From positions 78,386,671 through 78,450,670 of the forward strand of contig CM037598.1 of NCBI GenBank assembly GCA_021018995.1: a DNA stretch of 64,000 nucleotides, written 5' to 3'. Positions 57,440 through 64,000 of this stretch are shown here, in pieces (the first letter of the stretch is position 1; each line of letters starts with the position of its first letter). The translations under genes were made by a program, and so were the position numbers. The DNA is from Chloranthus sessilifolius. Its lineage: Eukaryota; Streptophyta; Magnoliopsida; Chloranthales; Chloranthaceae. The notes below the pieces were generated by a model. That model made no database searches. It was not told the DNA's origin and was given only the letters and a program-made list of their open reading frames with translations.

Positions 57440-58005
57440 TTATCGATCAATGAAGGTATTGATCGATCAATGATGGGTGGTGATCGATCAATGAAGGCCA
57501 TTGATCGATCAATCCGTATAAGGCAAAGAAGAGAACAGAACCTTGAGAATTCAGAAAGTTCAATGCTCGAAGAGCATTGATCGATCAATTTGGGGATTGA
57601 TCGATCAATCCTGGGTATTGATCGATCAACAAGATAGTGATCGATCAATAACTGGTGGTAATCAATCAATGAAGGCATTGATCGATCACTGAAGTGTATT
57701 GATCGATCTATGAAGGCATTGATCGATCAATCTGTATAAATGTTAAATGTAAACAGAAGGTGGAAAATTTGAATTTTAGGCTATTAATCGATCAATAGAG
57801 GCTATTGATCGATCAACAAGAGGCATTGATCGATCAATCAAACTGGTGATCGATCAATTTTGACTGAGCAAATGTGTAAAGAAGGGGATTATTGATCGAT
57901 CAATAGAAGTATTGATCGATTAACGATGAGTGGTGATCGATCAATAGGGGCTATTGATCAATTAATTTGTTATGTTAATAGATAAAGGTTGAGAGTGGTG
58001 ATCGA
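57440..58005. repeat. ATTGATCGATCAAT palindrome array
   Basis: About 21 copies of TGATCGATCA or one-base variants lie in about 565 bases, at spacings of 14-50 bases, separated by short linkers such as AGGCATT, AGTGGTG and AAGAGG. The full consensus ATTGATCGATCAAT is a perfect palindrome. It lies in the intron-like part of solo LTR D. Confidence 0.9.
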
Positions 58006-58804
58006 TCAATCACCCTTGTTTTCTACATGTATTAGTTTTGTGAGTAAAACCTCACTGAACATTGTGCCAGTTTATATTCTGACATCCCTGACACTTAGAA
58101 TACTATGTTTAGGGCCTAGGATCAGACCATGACTTTCTGAAAGGCTTTGGATTTGCTTAGAAAGAGGTTTGACCTGAGGTAGGGGAAAACCAACTTAAAC
58201 TGTTTTTTACTATGATTTCATGATTTTTGCATACCTGTGCTCTGATTTTCTGTTTTAACAAGCATGTTAACATATCATAAATTCCTGTTATATCTGATTC
58301 CTTTTTTTTATTATTTTGAATTCTGAAACTTGCTCTGATTTCTGCTATCTGATTCGTGAGGTCTATGTGTGTATGTGATTTGATGATTTAACCAGATGAT
58401 CCCCACCGACCCGGCGGTATATCCGAGCCTGGCACACTTGTGCATCTGCTTGAAATTCTTTGGCACAATTGCACTCTATAGATGAGGCATTGTTGCAAAC
58501 TAAAATTGTTCATGTGAACGACGATTGGTTGGGGTTTCCTATCGGTAAATTCCTGTTTACTCCGTGTTATATATTCACGGGAGTTTCTTAAGTTAGAAAA
58601 CATATACAAATTAAGTCTCTGATCATATACTTGCATAACATCTGATTCTTGTTTAAAAGCTCAGTATTTGATTCGATTTGTCATGATTGCACGTTCTGAT
58701 TTGATTCCTGTTTTGAGATATCATGACTTGCATATTCAACTCATTTTAGTTGGAATTCTTCTATTGAGCTATGATGTAGCTCACCCTGTTTTAAATCATT
58801 TATA

Positions 58805-58918
58805 GGTTCTAAGGTTGTAGCTCCTGGCACCGAGAGCGACCCTGATTACCAGCCTGACCCAGAGGCCGAGGCCGAAGACGAGGAGACGGACATCCAGGCG
58901 GACGAGTTCTACCCGTAG
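58805..58918 (+). pseudogene. Acidic exon-like segment in solo LTR D
   Basis: After a TTTATAG acceptor-like site an open frame reads GSKVVAPGTESDPDYQPDPE, then a Glu/Asp-rich tail ending DEFYP and TAG. It is more GC-rich than its surroundings. A donor-like AAAG|GTGAGT at about 57,280 follows an open GC-rich stretch (DKAQVSDPKPSFGS). The LTR may thus carry a two-exon transcript. Function unknown. Confidence 0.4.
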
Positions 58919-59374
58919 CCTTGGTACTTGAGTCCGATATTTTGTATTTTGATATTCCAAATTATTGTGTGCCTGGTGGCCACCGTCTGTATATATATAT
59001 ATACTACTATAGATATTGTATTTTTTTTTGTGGTTTTATACACTCTACGGGAACCACTATCAGGAACCATTGTTTGGGTGATGGATGTCCATCACCAATG
59101 ATTCTTTTTGGTTCCTTTTTGGAAATATATATTATTGTGATGTACTTAGACACATATTTCTGTTATCGTTCCTTTTATTTTAAATGCTTTATGTGATTAC
59201 TCGACCTATCACTGCTGGACAGTGTCTGTTTAGTTTTCACTACACGAGCAGACACTTTATGATTTGTCCCGGAGATCATCCAGAGTATGATCCTGATGGC
59301 ACGGATTTCTGAGCGAGAAAATCCGGACTATCACAATCTCTATTATCTGATTTAAAAGCGGCCAACGCATGCCA

Positions 59375-59763
59375 ACTGGAAGAGGTGAGGTGAGGTCACA
59401 ATTTAACAGGTAGTAAATAATGGTATCCCAGACCTTATTAAAGTAAGGATTTATAGCCCCTTTAGGCTGCTCATCTTGTGAGTCTATGGAAGATGAGAAA
59501 ACAAACAGTGGCACATTAATTAATCATTATGTAACCTATATCTCACGGCTAACCCATTATTTTTTCACACAATTTTAAGAGTCCAGGGTATAAAATTACC
59601 TCTCTAGCTAAAATGATTGCTTTTTTCCCCTAATGTTTGTTTTATAAAATGAAGTAAACAACTTATTTTCCAAGTAATTTAAAATTAGGTTGCATTTGAA
59701 AACGTAAAAATTTAAAATTTAAGGTGGAATTGTCTTGTACATACCAAATATCTTGTTTGATTT
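59375..59763. other. Unassigned sequence
   Basis: No gene or repeat recognised beyond the end of the P-family MITE. Confidence 0.4.
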
Positions 59764-59772
59764 TATTTTTAA

Positions 59773-60165
59773 GGGAACCATTACTTGCACTTGAAGTGAT
59801 TGCACCGAGATTAAAAATAGACTTTGTATTTTAGGGACATGTGACATGTGAAAACGCAATATGATCCGTTTGATTTAAAGTTCATGATCTATAAATCTTA
59901 GTGGATAAGATTGGCATGAAATATAATTTTCATTATGTGATTAAATATAGTCAAAGGCTATTATTTGATTCAACGGTTGACAATAATGGATCATATGATA
60001 AATATCGTGTTTTGCTCCAATTTTATCCGCTAAGGATTTATAGATCATGAACTTTAAATCAGACGGCCTAGATTGCTTTTCCCCATGTCACATATCTCTA
60101 AAATATAAAGTATTTCTTTAGCCGTGGTGCAATCACTTAAAAAGTGTGTGCAAGTAATGACTCCC
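59773..60165. mobile_element. Mutator-type MITE M3, complete
   Basis: Ends are GGGAACCATTACTTGCAC and its inverse ...GTAATGACTCCC. A perfect 9-bp duplication TATTTTTAA lies at 59,764-59,772 and 60,166-60,174. The 393 bases fold into one long hairpin. Confidence 0.9.
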
Positions 60166-60269
60166 TATTTTTAAGAATATAGAATTAAATTCACTTATGC
60201 TTACTTGTAGAATTCACTTCCACCCAACAATTCATCACAAGCCATTTGTACTTACACTCATGACCCCTT

Positions 60270-60313
60270 CGACATGTTAAATCGATGGCACCGACATGTT
60301 AAATCGATGGCAC
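60270..60313. repeat. 22-base tandem duplication
   Basis: The unit CGACATGTTAAATCGATGGC occurs twice head to tail within unassigned sequence (60,175-60,630). Confidence 0.85.
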
Positions 60314-60633
60314 AATTTTGTCATTTCATATCTCTACTGTAGAATTAAATCACGAGTAATACTGTATCCCAGACCCTAAACCCCAAACAAATCCTAGATA
60401 CAGGCATAGGGGTAAAATGGCAGGGATTTAACATATGGGGTTTACAAATTTTCTTAAATCACCTAGTGCAATTGTGGCTTTTTGAATTATTTAGTTTGGC
60501 CAGAAAATACCCTTTTCCAATCTTATAGAAAGTTATTTGTCAAATAAACGAATCAAACAGTAAAACTACAATTACAATCAAACAGTAAAACTATAATTAA
60601 GGGGAAGTCATTAATTTCCTAGTTAGAGATTTG

Positions 60634-60724
60634 ATCTTGGTGCAATGGCAAGTGATGTTTATCTAGAGCGATAGGTCATGGGTTCGAGTCTTGGAATCAA
60701 CCTCTCCAATAAGGTTGCTTACCC
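60634..60724 (+). mobile_element. tRNA-derived SINE S3, 3' truncated
   Basis: A box region TTGGTGCAATGGCAAG and B box GGGTTCGAGTCTTGG, followed by AATCAACCTCTCC, are typical of plant SINEs. The tail is replaced by a CACTA MITE at 60,725. Confidence 0.7.
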
Positions 60725-60855
60725 GCTACAAAAAAATAAGATTATTAGTATTAGCCAAAAATCGTTGCTATTAACAAAAAATTGTCGCTAATAATCTTAA
60801 TAGCTTTTTGGTTAATAGTAACAAATTTTTACAACCAAAAACTGTCACTGAGAGC
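60725..60855. mobile_element. CACTA MITE, truncated
   Basis: It begins CTACAAAAAAATAAG with the first bases lost. The interior AATAGTAACAAATT/GTCGCTAATAATC matches the other copies; the right terminus is missing. Confidence 0.6.
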
Positions 60856-61165
60856 GAGAGCCTTGTGCACTTAGTATAGTACGCCATTTTTATTCATTAA
60901 TTTTTCCGTCAACATATTAAAACCGTAGGAGTGCCATTTATAAAGGAAGTCAATTCTCAATAAGTTAGCATTGAATTGTAAATGTACTTCACATATTTGA
61001 ATTCTGAGTTATGAAATACATCCTTGAAAGTATTCTTATCTTAGTTTGAGCTTTAAATTAAATAAATAAATTTTTGTATCCCTTATAGTACTAAAATACC
61101 ATCAAAACCTTATGTTTACTAGAGTTTGGTGGAATTGACTAGCCGTAGTCATTTTTCTATCCACA

Positions 61166-61328
61166 CACTACAAAATAAGATATTTCAGCAGCACTTATTA
61201 TTAAAGAATTTTTTGGTAGCGACAAGACTAACAGCGATAATTTTTGATAGCGACATGACTAATAACAGCAATTTTTTGTTAATAGCGACAGATTTTGGCT
61301 GTAGCTAATAGCCATATTTTCTGTAGTG
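61166..61328. mobile_element. CACTA MITE
   Basis: Starts CACTACAAAATAAG and ends TTTTCTGTAGTG; interior GCGACA(A)GACTAA repeats. Confidence 0.75.
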
Positions 61329-61458
61329 GTGGGTGAAATACAAGCATGGTTTTAAATATAGTCCATAAGAGATACATATCGGCCTATATGTATTAGATTA
61401 GGCGCCATCCGATATGATATACACTCTCGGGTTGACATGGGGTCATATATCCGATAAA

Positions 61459-61601
61459 TAGTCCCACATCGCATGTGGTATCCATGGCCTTGGGATATAT
61501 AAACTTGGGGCAATCCTCACCTTATAAAACCGGCTTGGAAGGTGAGGGTTGCCCTAAGTTTATATAGCCCAAGGCATGGATACACAAGTGATGTGGGACA
61601 A
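61459..61601. mobile_element. TRIM-LTR-like inverted repeat
   Basis: GTCCCACATC at 61,461 and GATGTGGGAC ending 61,599 are mirrored, as are TATCCATGGCCTTGGG, TATATAAACTTGGGGCAA and CCTCACCTT. TAGTCCCACATCG is a typical TRIM LTR start, so this looks like two LTR halves joined head to head. Confidence 0.55.
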
Positions 61602-61613
61602 TTTATCACACTC

Positions 61614-61734
61614 CACTACAATAAATAAGACTATTAGCGCAATTTTTTTAACAAAAAACTGCTGCTATTAGTCCTGTCGCTATCAAAAACTGCCTTAACA
61701 GCAAGTGCCACTGAAACACCTTATTTTTGTAGTA
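61614..61734. mobile_element. CACTA MITE
   Basis: Starts CACTACAATAAATAAG and ends TTATTTTTGTAGTA (last base changed). It lies 13 bases from the TRIM-like hairpin. Confidence 0.7.
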
Positions 61735-61772
61735 CCCCCTCATGTGTACCGTGTCTCTTTATATCTTTGCTT

Positions 61773-62178
61773 TGTTACCATGCAGAATTTCATGGGCCTA
61801 ACTCAACCTAACAAAACCAACTTGTAAGGTGAGGAGTGTCATAATTATATATAGCCCAAGTCCCCCAAGCCCACAAGAAATGTGAGACTATTCTAACACA
61901 CTCCCGCACGTGTTGGCGGGATTGAGCCAACATTACAAAAAATAAGACTATTAGCGGTCGCTATTAACAAAAAAACTGCCACTAATACCGTCATTGCTAA
62001 TAGTCTTTAATAGTTGTTTTGTTAATAGCAGCAGTTTTTAGTCGCCGCTAATAACCTTATTTTTTGTAGTGCATGCCAAATCACATGGACAATTGAATTG
62101 GATGATGTGGAGTGGGGAAATATCTGCTCTCATACCATGATAAATTTCATGGGCCTAACTCAACCTCACAAAACCGAT
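61773..62178 (-). mobile_element. TRIM 2 with nested CACTA MITE
   Basis: The 3' LTR (61,898 to 61,773, minus) runs TGTTAGAATAGTCTCAC to ATGGTAACA, 126 bases. The interior (62,134 to 61,899) starts with PBS TGGTATGAGAGC (62,134-62,123) and ends in GTGCGGGAGTG. The 5' LTR fragment (62,135-62,178) repeats GGCCCATGAAATT and GTTGAGTTAGG. A CACTA MITE (61,933-62,072) sits in the interior, so the original interior was about 96 bases. Confidence 0.75.
61933..62072. mobile_element. CACTA MITE inside TRIM 2
   Basis: It starts CATTACAAAAAATAAGAC (C to T in the terminal motif) and ends CTTATTTTTTGTAGTG. Interior CGCTATTAACAAAAAA repeats. Confidence 0.8.
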
Positions 62179-62319
62179 TTTGTGATCAACCCATATCGGT
62201 TCATATCGGCCGATATTTATCCTATATGGGCAAATTTCATTTTTATCTTTTATATATTTTTCATGTTGGAAAATGAGAAAAGGTACTCTCACACTATAAA
62301 AAATGTGGGTTTTAGCGAC

Positions 62320-62845
62320 GCTGATTTAACGACGTTTGAGTAAAAGGGTCACTAAAAATAATTTTTCACGACGCTTACGATAAAAGCGCTTCTAATTGTT
62401 AATAATTTCATTTCGCGTCACATTGATTGCGGCGTCTACTGTGAAAACGATGCGCTAATATAATATTTGTATCGCTTTATTTTACGAACGCCACTATGCA
62501 GGAAATTAAGCGCAACATTTTTTATTAGACGCCGCGATTTAAAACATTCTGCGTGGCGTTTTTTATTGGGCGCCGCGATTTAAAATAATTTGCGACACTT
62601 TATTTTGCGAACACCACTATTCAGGAAATTAAGTATGACATTTTTTATTGAACGCTGAGATTTAAAATATTATACGTGACATTTTTATTATTAAACTCCG
62701 CAATAGCTGTAGGTTTAATATTTGCACGCTTTATTTTGCAAACGCCACCATGGAGGATATTATGCGCTGCATTTTTATTGGATGCCGCGCTATTAAAACA
62801 CTATGCAAGGTGTTTTTATTATTAAGCGCCGCGATAGCCTTAGTT
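62320..62845. repeat. Subterminal GCGCCGCGATTTAAAA repeats
   Basis: Units such as TTTTTATTGGGCGCCGCG, GACGCCGCGATTTAAAAC and GCGAACGCCACTAT recur every 40-70 bases with decay. Confidence 0.7.
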
Positions 62846-63049
62846 ACGTACAACACGGAAAATGAAATGATTATTGGTGTGCCTATTTAAAGAACCTTTC
62901 CTTTTATCCTATCGTTTTTTCAAGAACGCACGTCCAAAGTTTTCCTTCTACTCTATCGTCTTCTCTAAAGAACACACATCTAAGGTTCAAAGAACCCCAA
63001 ACAAAGGCTCGGGAACTGCAAACAAATGCCGGGATTGGATTAGGCCTAA

Positions 63050-63400
63050 CCCGCAGAGAGACATGGTCGTGCTCGAGGCATTGAATTAGGCCCAACCCCT
63101 ACTAGTATTTATGGATCAACGTCTAGCCATCGTGCATCCTTTAGTGAACTCTCTGCAATGAGAGCTAAGCTAGAAGAATTAAAGACCCGAGCGGTAGAGA
63201 ATAATACCATAATAGAGACCCAAGTGTCGAAACGAGTTGCCAAAATGGAGGCATAAATGGTAGAAAAAAGTGCCAAAATGGAAGCACAAATGACATAAAA
63301 AACTGGGAAGATGGAAGTAAAAGTGGCAGGAAAAACAGATATAATAGAGAAGAAGATTGCAGCAATGGAGAACTTTATAAGAATGATGATTTCTAAAACA
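63050..63400 (+). pseudogene. CACTA TNP1-like C-terminal coiled coil
   Basis: One frame reads SIYGSTSSHRASFSELSA, MRAKLEELKTRAVENN, QVSKRVAKMEA and, past stops at 63,254 and 63,295, VAGKTDIIEKKIAAMENFIR. Coiled coils with EELKTRA and repeated K-MEA units end the accessory En/Spm (transposase 24) proteins of plant CACTA elements. The upstream part of the protein is not recognisable in the window, so this may be an internal deletion or a late exon. Confidence 0.5.
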
Positions 63401-64000
63401 TGTATATATCACTATTTTTTTTTTTAACTATAATATTATATTCGTTAGAAATTTAAAATGAAATGTTTAGTTTTACTTGAATTTATTTTATTTTAATGTT
63501 ATTAACTAAACGAAATATTTAGTTTCAATTTTATAGGCTAAGAGCAGTGGTGTACCTTCCACCGGAGTCTAATCAGGTGTTTATCTAGGTAAGCTGTTAA
63601 AATTTTGAGTCTATTGAAACTGCTGAAATTTCAGTCTTTAAAATTACTTTCTTTGAATCTATTGATTATTTTAAATGTCCATTTATGGTGCCATTTATGT
63701 CTTTTTATCTGATGTTGAATCTTGATTGGTTTGTACAGTTTTTGAGTTTACTACGATGCAACACAACATGTCAAAGGAGTTCTATGTTTCATGCAGCAAC
63801 AATGGTGCCATTGAATCAACTCACTTCAAAAGACTAATATTATCTCATAGAGATAGAAACAATGAGGATTTTTGTTATTTAATTATATTTTTTGTTACTT
63901 AGCCTATGGGCTATGAATATGAGAATTTTATGATTTAACCTTAAAAAGAAACTCCTTACTTTTGTTGATTTGTATTTTTTATGCTATTACTTTTGATGAT
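63401..64000. other. Unassigned AT-rich sequence
   Basis: Probably intron or 3' region of the CACTA element at 62,292. No coding region recognised. Confidence 0.3.

Larger units (their letters stand above)
56676..59335 (+). mobile_element. Solo LTR D (gypsy-like), complete
   Basis: It starts TGTAATGACCCTGAAATTC and ends GACTATCACA, 2,660 bases, flanked by a perfect 5-bp duplication ATCTC (56,671-56,675; 59,336-59,340). No internal domain is attached, hence a solo LTR. It contains a TATA box, possible exons split by an intron-like region, and the GATCGATC array. Orientation is from the TATA box and acidic exon. TGTAATGACC starts are typical of some Ty3/gypsy lineages, so superfamily is inferred. 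Confidence 0.85.
62292..64000 (+). mobile_element. Left end of a larger CACTA element
   Basis: It starts CACTATAAAAAATGTGGG, followed by 500 bases of subterminal GCGACGC, GCGCCGCGATTTAAAA and similar repeats (62,320-62,840), a TATA-like CTATTTAAAG (62,883-62,892) and a transposase-related segment (63,050-63,400). The right end is outside the window. Confidence 0.6.

Noticed and set aside
57440..58005. CRISPR-like array
   Set aside because: Spacers are of variable length (14-50 bases) and share linker text, the repeat is a 14-base palindrome, and the context is a plant LTR.
58388..59514. Short ORFs on both strands at the end of solo LTR D
   Set aside because: Apart from the acidic segment at 58,805-58,918 they overlap LTR ends or the neighbouring MITE and have no support.

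Overview
This is nuclear DNA of a flowering plant, from a compartment made almost entirely of transposable elements. The evidence is nested Ty3/gypsy LTR retrotransposons, CACTA and Mutator-like transposon debris, MITEs, tRNA-derived SINEs, TRIMs and plant promoter motifs (TATA boxes, AACCCTA boxes). No intact host gene is visible and almost every coding block carries stops or frameshifts. The genus cannot be told from the sequence alone.

1-29.9 kb is a nest of three gypsy elements. Element B (Tat/Ogre-like, + strand) is the host. Its integrase end is at 2.9-3.9 kb, its 3' region runs from 3.9 kb and resumes at 19.4-27.3 kb, and its 3' LTR is at 27,307-29,869. Element C (3' end and 3' LTR, 1 to about 2,870) sits against B's integrase. 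Element A (6,234-19,440, - strand, same family as B) lies inside an intron of a gene that B carries antisense to itself. A keeps gag, protease and both LTRs but has lost reverse transcriptase, RNase H and integrase. B's 3' region contains two, probably three, antisense transcription units: a spliced plant-mobile-domain (PMD) gene (22,193 to 5,473, -), a 42-codon ORF also present in A, and a further conserved ORF. The units share a 3' motif, and the LTR, PMD and 42-codon-unit promoters share upstream GCGC clusters.

29.9-40 kb holds four tandem copies (about 1.35-1.57 kb spacing) of a short minus-strand gene with conserved TATA boxes. These are followed by a decayed minus-strand DUF1985/Ulp1-protease transposon gene. 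The near-palindrome GAAGCGTCATCGCTTC and variants are scattered through the tandem units and the introns of the Ulp1 gene.

40-64 kb is a patchwork of small elements: Mutator-type MITEs with 9-bp target duplications, a second long-TIR palindromic family, a deleted CACTA transposon (42.7-46.9 kb), three SINEs, hAT-like MITEs, two TRIMs, a fold-back nest (54.2-55.2 kb), a complete 2.66-kb solo LTR with a 5-bp target duplication and an array of about 21 GATCGATC motifs (56,676-59,335), a cluster of small CACTA MITEs (60.7-62.1 kb), and the left end of a larger CACTA element running off the window (62.3 kb on).

The strongest biological lead is the organisation of elements A and B: sense LTR and antisense internal promoters with similar upstream motif clusters, antisense units ending in a common motif, and an array complementary to the element's own primer-binding site. 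All sequence comparisons were made by eye; no alignment, database search or dating was run.
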